This document shows positions 1-7,897 of a stretch of 51,730 nucleotides of DNA, piece after piece (the first letter of the stretch is position 1; every line of letters begins with the position of its first letter). The position numbers and the translations under genes were made by a program. Origin of the DNA: an uncultured Paracoccaceae bacterium. GTDB lineage: Bacteria; Pseudomonadota; Alphaproteobacteria; Rhodobacterales; Rhodobacteraceae. The DNA is taken from positions 1 to 51,730 of the forward strand of contig CALIZF010000034.1 in the NCBI GenBank assembly GCA_938028765.1, read 5' to 3'. The notes under the pieces are model-generated. The model made no database searches. It was not told where the DNA came from and saw only the letters and a list, made by a program, of their open reading frames with translations.

Positions 1-117
1 CAGGCTCTGATGACCGCCATCGCGATGAACCTCAAAAAGCTGGCGGCGGCTGTGATGCTGTTGCTCTGTTCGATCATCGAACTGCGCGCGGCCCGACCAA
101 ATCCGGCGTCGGCCTGA
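1..117 (+). pseudogene. C-terminal fragment of a DDE transposase (IS1182/IS5-like)
   Basis: The first 38 codons read open from the window edge and contain ALMTAIAMNLKKLA, a string typical of the C-terminal end of DDE-type transposases of the IS1182/IS5 group. The upstream body lies outside the window, so whether the element is intact cannot be judged. The frame stops with TGA at 115-117, but the same frame continues with NDFFNSPHWIKS and a second TGA at 154-156. Short FFNS-like tails also occur at the end of such transposases, so the first TGA may be a nonsense mutation in a decaying copy. No terminal inverted repeat could be recognised without the other end of the element. Confidence 0.6.
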
Positions 118-156
118 AACGACTTCTTCAACAGCCCCCACTGGATCAAGTCCTGA

Positions 157-481
157 CCCTCCTCACTCCCGTCATCAGCTTGCCCGCTGCGGCATCCTGA
201 TCAAGCAGGCCCGGGCCGAACATTACGGTGACGATCAGCGCCAGCTACACACTCCACGGGACAGCATCCGCGACGGACAGAAGACGGGCTGCAGTCCATC
301 TTGTGACCTGCGAAACCGTGCCGGCAGGACACGAGGGCGCGAACATGGCGCACAATCCATCTGGATCGCGGCTATGCTCGCGGGTGCACCTTCAGCGTTT
401 CCATTTGACCTCAACGGCCGACCGGAGCTGCACCCGCCTCCATCGCCGTCCGCGCCGCCCACTGGTCCCGGTCCGGTTCGG
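157..481. other. Gene-free stretch after transposase remnant
   Basis: About 325 bases hold no convincing gene. Open frames here are Pro/Arg/Ala-rich artefacts of the GC content. The stretch follows the transposase tail, so it may contain the right end of the insertion sequence and its target junction, but I could not define an inverted repeat or a target-site duplication. It ends at the stop codon of the acyltransferase gene read from the opposite strand. Confidence 0.5.
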
Positions 482-994
482 TCATTTGCGCCGCGCGATC
501 ACGCGCGCAGGAACGCCGACCGCCACCTCGCCCGGCGGCACGTCGGCCAGCACCACCGCGTTCGCCCCGACTACGGCTCCGTCGCCCAGCCGCACGGGGC
601 CCAGCACCTTCGCCCCCGCGCCGACATCGACGCCCGCGCCCAACACCGGCGCGCCGTCGCGCCCCGCCGTCACGCCGAGCGTGACCTGCTGCAGGATCAG
701 GCAGTTCGGGCCGACGACTGCATCGGGGTGGATGACGACCCCGTTCGGATGCGGCAGGAGAAGCCCGCCCCCCAGCCGAGCGTTCAGCGGGATGTCGGCG
801 CCCGTCACGGCCGACCAGAACCGCCACGACAGCGTCCAACGCCGCCGCGCAATCGCCGCGGCAAGCCCGCCGCGCGCCGCCGCCCGCTGATGCGCCCGGA
901 TCGCGCGCAGAAGGCGCCGCGGCGGATCCCAGAACCGCGCGGGCACCTCGCGCGACCAGTCCGGTTCCGCCCCGCCCATGCGCCCATCCTGCAC
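482..994 (-). CDS. Hexapeptide-repeat acyltransferase, serine O-acetyltransferase-like
   Basis: A 170-residue protein of the left-handed beta-helix acyltransferase superfamily. The N-terminal half (about 1-65) is basic and helical. From about residue 66 come hexapeptide turns with the CysE-like segment LLPHPNGVVIHPDAVVG, where H82 matches the catalytic histidine, then LQQVTLGV and a last coil ending in VAVGVPARV. Family enzymes move acetyl or acyl groups from CoA onto serine or sugars. At 170 residues it lacks the long helical domain of true CysE and looks more like WcaB/NeuD-type or short SAT-like enzymes used in polysaccharide or amino-acid modification. A second in-frame ATG lies five codons in. 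It has no operon partner: the next gene on the strand starts 194 bases upstream. The acyl acceptor is unknown. Confidence 0.8.
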   Translation of the reverse strand: MQDGRMGGAEPDWSREVPARFWDPPRRLLRAIRAHQRAAARGGLAAAIARRRWTLSWRFWSAVTGADIPLNARLGGGLLLPHPNGVVIHPDAVVGPNCLILQQVTLGVTAGRDGAPVLGAGVDVGAGAKVLGPVRLGDGAVVGANAVVLADVPPGEVAVGVPARVIARRK

Positions 995-1188
995 TGCCGC
1001 GCGCGCCCGGAAAAGGCTTCATGCCTGCGTTGCGCGGCAAAGGGTGCGCGGCAACGGGCCGATCGGGGGCAGGGACGGACCGGACCGGGTTCCGGCCGCC
1101 GACGACACGCCGGTTGCGCGCCGAACGGGGGCCGGGCGTCGGCGGCGCCGCGGGCGACCGGCCGTTGGCACGCGGGCCGGGGCGGCGG

Positions 1189-1656
1189 CTACAGAACCTC
1201 GTGGATATGATACCGCGGGCCGGCCGGCAGCCGTTCGCCGACGCCCACGGCGAGGATCCGGTTCAGCCATGCGAGCCCGGGTGCCGCCGTCTCGAACCGC
1301 GGCAGGATGCGGAAATACATCTCGGCCGGGTCCACGGGCTCGCCCCGCGCCAGCCGCGCCATCACCGCGGGCGGCCCGTGGCGGAGGCCGGTATAAGTCA
1401 CATGGACGAGCGCGCCATCCGCCGCCTCGACGGTCAGGCGTACATCGAGCGTCAGCACCCCGTCGGCCCGCATCAGCGCCCAGTCGCCGCCGAAGGGCAG
1501 GATCCGCCCCGCGAATCGGCCCGTCACGGTCCCGCCCAGCACCGGCACGATCTTGCGGTCGCCCTGCGGCGTTGGCCCTAGCGCCTGCGCCCGGCCGAGC
1601 TCGGCCGTCAGCACGCAGAGGGGCCTGCTGCGCAGGGGCAGCACCTCGACATCCAT
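1189..1656 (-). CDS. DUF3237 domain protein (UPF0311 family)
   Basis: A 155-residue protein matching the DUF3237 family: an all-beta domain with LGGTVTGRFAGRILPFGGDW early and a conserved aromatic stretch PAEMYFRILPRFET near the C terminus. No signal peptide or membrane segment. I chose the ATG at 1656 because GGAGG lies 7-8 bases upstream; a longer frame to 1704 would run into the promoter palindrome. The gene is divergent from the GntR regulator and shares its control region, so it is probably part of that regulon. The family has no established biochemical function; members often sit near dehydrogenases and hydrolases of aromatic or fatty-acid catabolism. Confidence 0.8.
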   Translation of the reverse strand: MDVEVLPLRSRPLCVLTAELGRAQALGPTPQGDRKIVPVLGGTVTGRFAGRILPFGGDWALMRADGVLTLDVRLTVEAADGALVHVTYTGLRHGPPAVMARLARGEPVDPAEMYFRILPRFETAAPGLAWLNRILAVGVGERLPAGPRYHIHEVL

Positions 1657-1696
1657 CCCTGCATCCTCCCGCATCCGGGTGTCGCTGCATCGGCAG

Positions 1697-1721
1697 GACA
1701 ACATTGTTTTACAATATTGTC
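1697..1721. promoter_or_regulatory. Palindromic operator, probable GntR/FadR-type site
   Basis: An AT-rich dyad in otherwise GC-rich DNA between two divergent genes. The arms GACAACATTGT and ACAATATTGTC pair with one mismatch around a 3-base centre. The core TTGT-TTT-ACAA matches the TNGT-N3-ACNA consensus known for FadR-subfamily GntR regulators. It overlaps TACAAT, a possible -10 box for the regulator gene, which would suit autorepression and repression of the DUF3237 gene. The assignment to the adjacent regulator is inference. Confidence 0.75.
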
Positions 1722-1778
1722 ACCTTGATTCGACCTCCGCGCTGTGAAAAGGAACGGCCGCATGGTTTGGGGCGCGCG

Positions 1779-2462
1779 ATGGACGTGACGGACAGGGCCG
1801 AGGCGCAGAGCTCGCCCGACGTGGTGGTCGAGGCGATCGTGTCGGGCGTCTATGCCGGGCGGATGGTGCCCGGCCAGCGGCTGATCGAGGCGGACCTCAC
1901 CCGCAACCTCGGCGTCAGCCGCGGCCCGGTGCGCGAGGCGCTCAAGCGTCTGGCAGCAGAGGGCCTGGTCACGCTGTCGCGCCATCGCGGGGCTTACGTG
2001 CGCGCACTGTCGCGGCAGGAGGCGCACGACACGCTGGTGGTGCTGGAACGGATCGTCGGCCTCGTCGCGCGCCTCGCCGCCGAACGGGTGGACCTGCCCG
2101 GCCATCGCACGATGCTGGAGGATCAGCACGCGCGCCTCGTGTCCACCGGCGAACGGGGCGATTTCGCCGCGCTCCTGAAGGAACGGCGCGATTTCTACGA
2201 CGTGCTGATCCGCATGGCCGGCAACCGGGAGCTTGCCCGGCTGATGCCGCTGATGCAGATCCACCTTCTCCGGTTGCAGTTCCAGAGCTATGTGACGCAG
2301 GATCAGCGGCAGAAGCAGTTCCTCGACTACGCCGCGATCACGCGCGCGGTGCTGGCGGGCGACCGGGTGCGTGCCGACCGGCTGATGCAAATCCACATCA
2401 AGCGCACGCGGCTGGCGCTGATGCGCCTGCCGGACGAGGCATTCGCAGCCGCCCAGGCCTGA
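1779..2462 (+). CDS. GntR family transcriptional regulator, FadR/FCD subfamily
   Basis: A 227-residue regulator. Residues 14-76 form the winged helix-turn-helix (PGQRLIEADLTRNLGVSRGP, then VREALKRLAAEGLV and the wing HRGAYVR). Residues about 85-215 are all-helical as in the FCD ligand-binding domain, with RRDFYDVLIRMAGN and a late HIKRTR segment. FCD regulators bind organic acids or acyl-CoAs, often with a metal. The ATG at 1779 was chosen over a long upstream open frame because homology begins there and a GGGG precedes it. It is divergent from the DUF3237 gene and 63 bases ahead of a FabL-like reductase gene that carries related motifs, so it likely controls both. The ligand is unknown. Confidence 0.88.
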   Translation: MDVTDRAEAQSSPDVVVEAIVSGVYAGRMVPGQRLIEADLTRNLGVSRGPVREALKRLAAEGLVTLSRHRGAYVRALSRQEAHDTLVVLERIVGLVARLAAERVDLPGHRTMLEDQHARLVSTGERGDFAALLKERRDFYDVLIRMAGNRELARLMPLMQIHLLRLQFQSYVTQDQRQKQFLDYAAITRAVLAGDRVRADRLMQIHIKRTRLALMRLPDEAFAAAQA

Positions 2463-2485
2463 CCGGGCTTGATCTGAGCCCATTT

Positions 2486-2509
2486 TTGTCGGACAGGATC
2501 GTTCGACAA
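2486..2509. promoter_or_regulatory. Candidate GntR operator pair upstream of the FabL-like gene
   Basis: Two motifs of the TNGT-N3-ACNA type lie side by side: TTGTCGGACAG (2486-2496, one mismatch) and TCGTTCGACAA (2499-2509, full match). Together they form a larger dyad with outer arms TTGTCG and CGACAA. They sit 17-40 bases before the reductase start codon. The resemblance to the 1697-1721 palindrome suggests control by the GntR protein encoded just upstream. Confidence 0.5.
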
Positions 2510-2525
2510 TCCTGGAGGGATCTGC

Positions 2526-3266
2526 ATGGCAATCCTGATCACCGGCGGCACCAAGGGCATCGGCCTTGCGGTCGCCCGCGCCTTTGCCGCCCAGGCGGGA
2601 ACGGTGTTCCTGAATTATCACGGCGACGACGCAGCCGCCCTTCGCGCACGGGCCGAGGTCGCGGCGCTGGGCGCCGATGTCCACCTTGTCAAGGCCGATG
2701 CCGGCACGCCCGAAGGCTGCGCCGCGCTGGCAGATGCGGCGCGGGCGACGGGCGTGCGGCTGGGGCAGGTCGTGCATTGCGCGGTCGATGCCTATGCCTC
2801 GCCCGCCCTGTCGGCCGAGCCTGCGCGTTTTGCCCGTGCGGTGACGACGAACGGCACCTCGATCCTGTTCCTCGTGCAGGCGTGCCTGCCGCTGATGGAT
2901 CGCGGCTCGACCGTCTTCTTCCTCACCTCGCGCGGCGGCCGGATCGTGGTGGAGAACTATGCCGCAATCGGCGCGGGCAAGGCAGCGGCCGAAGCCCTCG
3001 TGCGGTATCTCGCGACCGAGCTTGCGCCGAAGGGCATCCGCATCAACTGCATCGCACCCTCGATCGTCGAGACGGACGCGGTGCGCGCGCTCTTCGGCGA
3101 CAGGACGGCGGGCCTGATGCGCCATGCGGCAGAAGCCAACCCCTCGGGCCGGGCGGTGCGCGATGCCGACTACTGCAACCTGATGAAATTCCTCGCCTCG
3201 CCGGAAGCCGAGTTCATCACCGGGCAGGTCATCTTCGTCAACGGCGGCGCGAATCTCAGCGCCTAG
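2526..3266 (+). CDS. SDR family oxidoreductase, FabL-like enoyl-ACP reductase type
   Basis: A 246-residue short-chain dehydrogenase. The cofactor motif TGGTKGIG is at residues 6-13. The active site reads ENYAAIGAGKAAAEAL: Y145 and K152 are six residues apart (Y-x6-K), the arrangement of enoyl-ACP reductases (FabI/FabL), not the Y-x3-K of ordinary SDRs. The flanking RYLATELAPKGIRIN and the ending GQVIFVNGGANL also resemble Bacillus FabL. It may reduce an enoyl-ACP or enoyl-CoA using NAD(P)H. A GGAGGG lies 7 bases before the ATG. Its position after a GntR regulator and away from fabH suggests a role in a specific catabolic or modification pathway instead of housekeeping synthesis. Substrate is inference. 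Confidence 0.82.
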   Translation: MAILITGGTKGIGLAVARAFAAQAGTVFLNYHGDDAAALRARAEVAALGADVHLVKADAGTPEGCAALADAARATGVRLGQVVHCAVDAYASPALSAEPARFARAVTTNGTSILFLVQACLPLMDRGSTVFFLTSRGGRIVVENYAAIGAGKAAAEALVRYLATELAPKGIRINCIAPSIVETDAVRALFGDRTAGLMRHAAEANPSGRAVRDADYCNLMKFLASPEAEFITGQVIFVNGGANLSA

Positions 3267-3372
3267 GGGCAGGCCGGCCCGTTGCCCGACGGCTGTTCCG
3301 GCCCGTCCGGCATCGCGCGCCGGCGCCGTCGGACCGTCAGGTCGGGCTGGGCGGCCGTCGCGCCGCCGGGGT

Positions 3373-4977
3373 TCAGTCGCCGAGGCGCGCGAGAATCGCA
3401 GTCGCGTCGATCCCGGCCACGGCCCCCGGCACGGCGCCGCGATGCCCGGCGACACGGGTAGCCACCCAGGCATCGGCCACCGCCGCATCGCCGCCCCGGA
3501 TCAGCACCGAGGCGGTCAGCAGCACGGCAAGCCGTTCGGCGAACCACCGCGCCTCGGCTTCCGGCGGCAGGCCGCGCCAGCGGGCACGGTGGTCGGCCAG
3601 CGCGGCGTCATAGGCCCGGTCGGCGCCCGCGGCGGCATCGAGCGCCGCCGCGCGCGCCGCGGCCGCTTCGGGGTCCCGCGCCAGCGCGCGCAGGATGTCG
3701 AGCGCGATGACGTTGCCCGACCCTTCCCAGATCCCGTTCAGCGGCGCCTCGCGGTAAAGCCAGGGCAGACCCGTGTCCTCGACGTAACCCATGCCGCCGA
3801 GGCATTCCATCGCCTCGCCGATCACCCAGACGGCGCGCTTGTTCGACCAGAACTTGGCAATGGCGACCGCTATCCGGGCGAAGGCGCGGTCGCCCGCGTC
3901 GAAGGCCCGCGCCACCGTCAGGCCGAGCGCCGCAGCCCCTTCCCAGTCCAGCGCAAGATCGGCCAGCACCGCCCGCATCAGGGGCTGGTCGATCAGGCGG
4001 CGCTGGAATGCGGTGCGGCCGGCGCACCACCAATGCGCTTCGGCCAGCGCCGCGCGCATCAGCCCCGCGGGCGCCATCGCGGTGTCGAGGCGCGTGTGGT
4101 GGACCATGGCGAGGATCGTCCGCACCCCGTCGCCCTCGCCCCCTACCGGGTGGGCAAGCGCGCCCTCGTACTCGATCTCGGCCGAGGCATTGGCGCGGTT
4201 GCCGAGCTTGTCCTTCAGCCGCATCAGTCGGATGGCGTTGCGTCCCTCGGGCAGCCAGCGCGGCACCAGGAAGCAGGTCAGCCCCCCCGGCGACTGCGCC
4301 AGCGTCAGGAACCCGTCCGACATCGGCGCGGAACAGAACCACTTGTGCCCCGTCAGCCGCCAGCCGTCCCCCGTCCGCTCGGCGCGCGTCGCATTGGTGC
4401 GCACGTCCGACCCGCCCTGCTTCTCGGTCATCGCCATGCCGAGGGTCGCCGCCGCCTTGTCCGCAACCGGAAGCTCCGCGGGGTCGTAGGCGCGCGCGGT
4501 CAGGCGCGGCGTCCAAAGCGCCGCAAGGTCCGGCGCCGCGGCCAGCGCGGGGACGCCGGCATAGGTCATCGTCATCGGGCAGCAGACGCCCGGTTCCACC
4601 TGGCTCAGCAGATAGACCATCGCCGCGTGGGTCGCGTGCCCGCCCGGTGCGCCCTCCCACGCCACCGCCGCATAGCCCTGCGACAGGCCGAGGTCCATCA
4701 GCCGGTGATAGTCGGGATGGAACCGCACCGCATCGAGCCGCCGCCCCCCGCGGTCGAAGGCCAGCAGTTCGGGCGGATGCCGGTTGGCGGCGCGTCCGGC
4801 CTCGCGCATCGCCGGGGTCCCCACGGCGGCGGCGAAGGCGGCCAGCGCCGCCGTGTCCGCCCCGGCCGCGCCCGACCAGTGGCGCAGGACCGGATCATCC
4901 CCCCAGAGGTCCGGCGCCGCGGGCAGCGGCTGGTTCGTCACCGCGTGCGTCCGAAGGGCCGTGGTGGCAACCGTCAT
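3373..4977 (-). CDS. aidB: AidB-like acyl-CoA dehydrogenase
   Basis: A 534-residue flavoprotein, close to the 541 residues of E. coli AidB. It has the acyl-CoA dehydrogenase middle domain with MAMTEKQGGSDVRTN and TGHKWFCSAPMSD, then NRANASAEIEYE, and a C-terminal helical domain with ECLGGMGYVEDTGLPWLYRE and the PLNGIWEGSGNV segment holding the catalytic glutamate. AidB binds FAD and DNA and belongs to the adaptive response to alkylation; its true substrate is not established, and relatives may act on isovaleryl-CoA. The start at 4977 has GGGAGG upstream; a much longer open frame to 5496 is antisense to the ftsB-like gene and was rejected. No ada or alkB is nearby. It converges on the FabL-like gene. 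Confidence 0.88.
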   Translation of the reverse strand: MTVATTALRTHAVTNQPLPAAPDLWGDDPVLRHWSGAAGADTAALAAFAAAVGTPAMREAGRAANRHPPELLAFDRGGRRLDAVRFHPDYHRLMDLGLSQGYAAVAWEGAPGGHATHAAMVYLLSQVEPGVCCPMTMTYAGVPALAAAPDLAALWTPRLTARAYDPAELPVADKAAATLGMAMTEKQGGSDVRTNATRAERTGDGWRLTGHKWFCSAPMSDGFLTLAQSPGGLTCFLVPRWLPEGRNAIRLMRLKDKLGNRANASAEIEYEGALAHPVGGEGDGVRTILAMVHHTRLDTAMAPAGLMRAALAEAHWWCAGRTAFQRRLIDQPLMRAVLADLALDWEGAAALGLTVARAFDAGDRAFARIAVAIAKFWSNKRAVWVIGEAMECLGGMGYVEDTGLPWLYREAPLNGIWEGSGNVIALDILRALARDPEAAAARAAALDAAAGADRAYDAALADHRARWRGLPPEAEARWFAERLAVLLTASVLIRGGDAAVADAWVATRVAGHRGAVPGAVAGIDATAILARLGD

Positions 4978-5136
4978 GCCCGCATCCTCCCGCCGATGCG
5001 GGCAGGCTAGCCGAACGCGGGCGGCGCGCAAAGCTCTGCGTCGCACGGAGCCGCGCAGGGGGGGGGATTCCCTTCGGCGAATCGCTGTGGCATGCTTTCG
5101 CCACGGGGCGTCCAAAGACCCCGGCCGAGGCAGAGC

Positions 5137-5436
5137 ATGACCGGACGCGACACCCGCCCCGCCCTGGGGACCGCCTTCTTCTTCATGCTGTGCTTCGTGC
5201 TCGCCAGCTACTTCACCTTCGCCGCCGTGCGGGGCGATCATGGCGTCTTCCGGCGGGTGCAGATCGAGGCCGAGACCGTCCAACTTGCCGCCGAGCGCGA
5301 CCGGCTGCGCGCGGAACTGGCGGTCGCGCAGAACCTGACCCGGCGGCTGTCGGACAGCTGGCTGGACCTCGACCTTCTGGACGAACGCGCCCGCGACATG
5401 CTGGGCTATCTGCGCCCGGACGAGGTCGTGCTGCCC
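5137..5436 (+). CDS. ftsB: Septum formation initiator family protein (FtsB/DivIC-like)
   Basis: A 99-100 residue bitopic protein. Residues about 9-30 form one membrane span (FFFMLCFVLASYFTF), residues 40-70 a coiled coil rich in Glu, Arg and Leu, and the tail has LDLDLLDERARDMLGY and RPDEVVLP, a strongly conserved ending in alphaproteobacterial members. FtsB-type proteins join FtsL and FtsQ in the divisome and relay activation of septal peptidoglycan synthesis. The ATG at 5137 has GAGGCAG upstream; an earlier ATG at 5092 would add an unlikely Arg/Pro-rich leader. The position just ahead of pdhA is common in Rhodobacterales. The stop codon TGA lies at 5437-5439. Confidence 0.85.
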
Positions 5437-5480
5437 TGACACGGCGAAATCCCCTTGCAGCCCACGATACGGCCGGGATA

Positions 5481-5494
5481 GTTCAACGCTGAAC
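5481..5494. promoter_or_regulatory. Inverted repeat in the pdh promoter region
   Basis: GTTCAACGCTGAAC is a near-perfect palindrome (arms GTTCA and TGAAC) 26 bases before the pdhA start. A possible promoter overlaps it: TTGCAG at 5455-5460 and GATAGT at 5477-5482 with 16 bases between, which would place transcription start inside the repeat. A repressor site for the pyruvate dehydrogenase operon is plausible; the regulator is not visible here. Confidence 0.45.
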
Positions 5495-5519
5495 ATTCCA
5501 CCGTCCGGGGAGGCGCCGC

Positions 5520-6509
5520 ATGGCGACGAGGAAGCCTGCCGAGAAGCCCAACGTCTCGAAGGACGAGCTTCTGCGCTACTACCGCGAGATGCTGCTGATC
5601 CGCCGGTTCGAGGAGAAGGCCGGACAGCTCTACGGCATGGGCCTGATCGGCGGGTTCTGCCACCTCTACATCGGGCAGGAGGCGGTCGTCGTCGGGCTCG
5701 AGGCCTGCGCGAAGGAGGGCGACAAGCGCATCACCAGCTACCGCGACCACGGGCACATGCTGGCCTGCGGGATGGACGCCAGGGGCGTGATGGCGGAACT
5801 GACCGGACGCATCGGAGGATACTCGAAGGGCAAGGGCGGCTCGATGCACATGTTCAGCCGGGAACGCCACTTCTACGGCGGGCACGGCATCGTTGGCGCG
5901 CAGGTGCCGCTCGGCGCGGGGCTCGCCTTCGCCGACAAGTATCTGGGCAACGACAACGTCACCTTCACCTACTTCGGCGACGGCGCGGCGAACCAGGGCC
6001 AGGTCTACGAGACCTACAACATGGCCGAACTCTGGATGCTGCCCGTGGTGTTCGTGATCGAGAACAACCAGTATGCCATGGGCACGAGCGTCAGGCGCGC
6101 GACGAAATCGACGACGCTCTACGGGCGGGGCCTCGCCTACGGGATCCCGGGCGAACAGGTGGACGGGATGGACGTGCTGGCCGTGAAGGCCGCCGGCGAG
6201 AAGGCGGTCGCGCACTGCCGCGCCGGCAAGGGCCCCTACATCCTCGAGGTGATGACCTACCGCTACCGCGGTCACTCGATGTCGGATCCGGCGAAATACC
6301 GCACCCGGGAAGAGGTGCAGAAGATGCGCGACGAGCGCGACGCCATCGAGCACGTCCGCGTCCTGCTGGTCGAAGGCGGCCATGCGACCGACGACGACCT
6401 GAAGGCGATCGACCGCGAGATCAAGGCGATCGTGAACGAGGCGGCCGAATTCGCCAAGGAAAGCCCCGAGCCGCCGGTCGCGGAACTCTGGACCGACATC
6501 TACGCCTGA
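5520..6509 (+). CDS. pdhA: Pyruvate dehydrogenase E1 component, alpha subunit
   Basis: A 329-residue alpha subunit of the heterotetrameric E1 (alpha2-beta2) that decarboxylates pyruvate with thiamine diphosphate and reductively acetylates the lipoyl groups of E2. It shows [20 protein letters not shown], the TPP/magnesium motif starting GDGAANQGQ (from residue 153) and ending [10 protein letters not shown] (181-190), and the [19 protein letters not shown] segment near residue 250. Length is normal for alphaproteobacteria. GGGGAGG stands 6-7 bases before the ATG. It opens the pdhA-pdhB-pdhC operon with 10- and 13-base gaps; the E3 (lpd) gene is not in the window. The start overlaps the end of the promoter region described at 5455-5494. 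Confidence 0.97.
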   Translation: MATRKPAEKPNVSKDELLRYYREMLLIRRFEEKAGQLYGMGLIGGFCHLYIGQEAVVVGLEACAKEGDKRITSYRDHGHMLACGMDARGVMAELTGRIGGYSKGKGGSMHMFSRERHFYGGHGIVGAQVPLGAGLAFADKYLGNDNVTFTYFGDGAANQGQVYETYNMAELWMLPVVFVIENNQYAMGTSVRRATKSTTLYGRGLAYGIPGEQVDGMDVLAVKAAGEKAVAHCRAGKGPYILEVMTYRYRGHSMSDPAKYRTREEVQKMRDERDAIEHVRVLLVEGGHATDDDLKAIDREIKAIVNEAAEFAKESPEPPVAELWTDIYA

Positions 6510-6519
6510 GGGACCACGC

Positions 6520-6747
6520 ATGACCGACATCCTGATGCCAGCCCTCAGCCCGACGATGGAGGAGGGGACGCTGGCCAAGTGGCTGGTCAGGGCCGGCGAC
6601 ACCGTGAAGGCCGGCCAGATCATCGCCGAGATCGAGACCGACAAGGCCACGATGGAATTCGAGGCGGTGGACGAAGGCACGGTGGCCGAAATCCTCGTGC
6701 CCGAAGGCACGCCGGGCGTGAAGGTCAACACGCCGATCGCGCGGATG
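6520..6747 (+). repeat. Lipoyl-domain direct repeat, copy 1 (in pdhB)
   Basis: The first 76 codons of pdhB. The matching 228 bases in pdhC (7898-8125) differ at six positions only, all synonymous (codons 7, 46, 61, 71, 72, 73), so the two lipoyl domains are identical in protein. The identity stops abruptly after codon 76. Confidence 0.95.
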
Positions 6748-7884
6748 TCGGGCGGCGGTCCCGCGGCCGCGACGGCCCCCGCCGCAACGACGGCGCCTGC
6801 CGCCCCTGCCCCCGCGGCCGCCGCCCCGGCCTCTGCCGCACCCCCTGCCCCCGCCGCGGTGCCGCCTGCCAAGGCAGGCCCCGACTGGCCCGAGGGGACG
6901 CCGGTCAGGACCATGACGGTGCGCGAAGCTATCCGCGAGGCGATGGCCGAAGAGATGCGCCGCGACCCGACGGTGTTCCTGATGGGCGAGGAGGTCGGAG
7001 AATATCAGGGCGCCTACAAGATCAGCCAGGGGCTTCTGGACGAATTCGGCGCCCGCCGCGTCGTGGATACCCCGATCACCGAAATGGGCTTCGCCGGCAT
7101 CGGCGTCGGCGCCGCCTGGGGCGGCCTGCGCCCCATCGTCGAATTCATGACGTTCAACTTCGCGATGCAGGCGATCGACCACATCGTCAACTCGGCGGCC
7201 AAGACGCTCTACATGTCCGGCGGGCAGATGGGCACGCCGATCGTGTTCCGCGGCCCGAACGGGGCCGCTGCGCGGGTCGGCGCCCAGCACAGCCAGGACT
7301 ACGCCGCCTGGTATGCGATGATCCCCGGCCTCAGGGTGGCGATGCCCTATTCGGCCTCGGACGCCAAGGGGCTGCTCAAGACCGCGATCCGCGATCCCAA
7401 CCCTGTGATCTTCCTCGAGAACGAGATTCTCTACGGCCGGTCGTTCGAGGTGCCCCAGGTCGAGGACTGGACGGTGCCCTTCGGCAAGGCGCGGATTTGG
7501 CGCGAGGGATCGGACGTCACCATCGTCAGCTTCGGCATCGGGATGACCTATGCACTCGAGGCGGCCGACCAGCTCGCGAAGGACGGGATCAGCGCCGAGG
7601 TGATCGACCTGCGCACCCTGCGCCCCATCGACTACGACACCCTGATCGCCTCGGTGCAGAAGACCAATCGCTGCGTGACGGTCGAAGAGGGCTTCCCCGT
7701 GGGGGCCATCGGCAACCACCTCGCGGCGGTCATCATGGCCCGCGCCTTCGACTGGCTGGATGCGCCCGTCGTCAACTGCACCGGCAAGGATGTGCCGATG
7801 CCCTATGCCGCGAACCTCGAGAAGCTCGCCCTCGTCACGACGGCCGAGGTCGTCGCGGCTGTCAAGTCCGTCTGCTACCGCTGA
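6520..7884 (+). CDS. pdhB: Pyruvate dehydrogenase E1 component, beta subunit, with N-terminal lipoyl domain
   Basis: A 454-residue fusion typical of alphaproteobacteria. Residues 1-76 are a biotinyl/lipoyl domain with the lipoylation site [10 protein letters not shown] (K42). Residues about 80-122 are an Ala/Pro-rich flexible linker. Residues 125-454 are the E1 beta transketolase-like domain with [35 protein letters not shown] and [15 protein letters not shown]. With PdhA it forms the E1 active site; the extra lipoyl arm gives E1 a swinging arm of its own. It starts 10 bases after pdhA and ends 13 bases before pdhC. Its lipoyl domain is identical to that of pdhC, which points to recent gene conversion or strong homogenisation. 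Confidence 0.97.
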   Translation: MTDILMPALSPTMEEGTLAKWLVRAGDTVKAGQIIAEIETDKATMEFEAVDEGTVAEILVPEGTPGVKVNTPIARMSGGGPAAATAPAATTAPAAPAPAAAAPASAAPPAPAAVPPAKAGPDWPEGTPVRTMTVREAIREAMAEEMRRDPTVFLMGEEVGEYQGAYKISQGLLDEFGARRVVDTPITEMGFAGIGVGAAWGGLRPIVEFMTFNFAMQAIDHIVNSAAKTLYMSGGQMGTPIVFRGPNGAAARVGAQHSQDYAAWYAMIPGLRVAMPYSASDAKGLLKTAIRDPNPVIFLENEILYGRSFEVPQVEDWTVPFGKARIWREGSDVTIVSFGIGMTYALEAADQLAKDGISAEVIDLRTLRPIDYDTLIASVQKTNRCVTVEEGFPVGAIGNHLAAVIMARAFDWLDAPVVNCTGKDVPMPYAANLEKLALVTTAEVVAAVKSVCYR

Positions 7885-7897
7885 AGGGGCGCGCGCC

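Noticed and set aside
978-1778. Long open frame joined to the front of the GntR gene
   Set aside because: The added 267 codons are Arg/Pro/Ala-rich, overlap two real genes on the other strand, and precede the normal GntR N terminus.
4978-5496. N-terminal extension of the AidB-like protein
   Set aside because: It runs antisense to the ftsB-like gene and the start at 4977 has a clear ribosome site and fits the family length.
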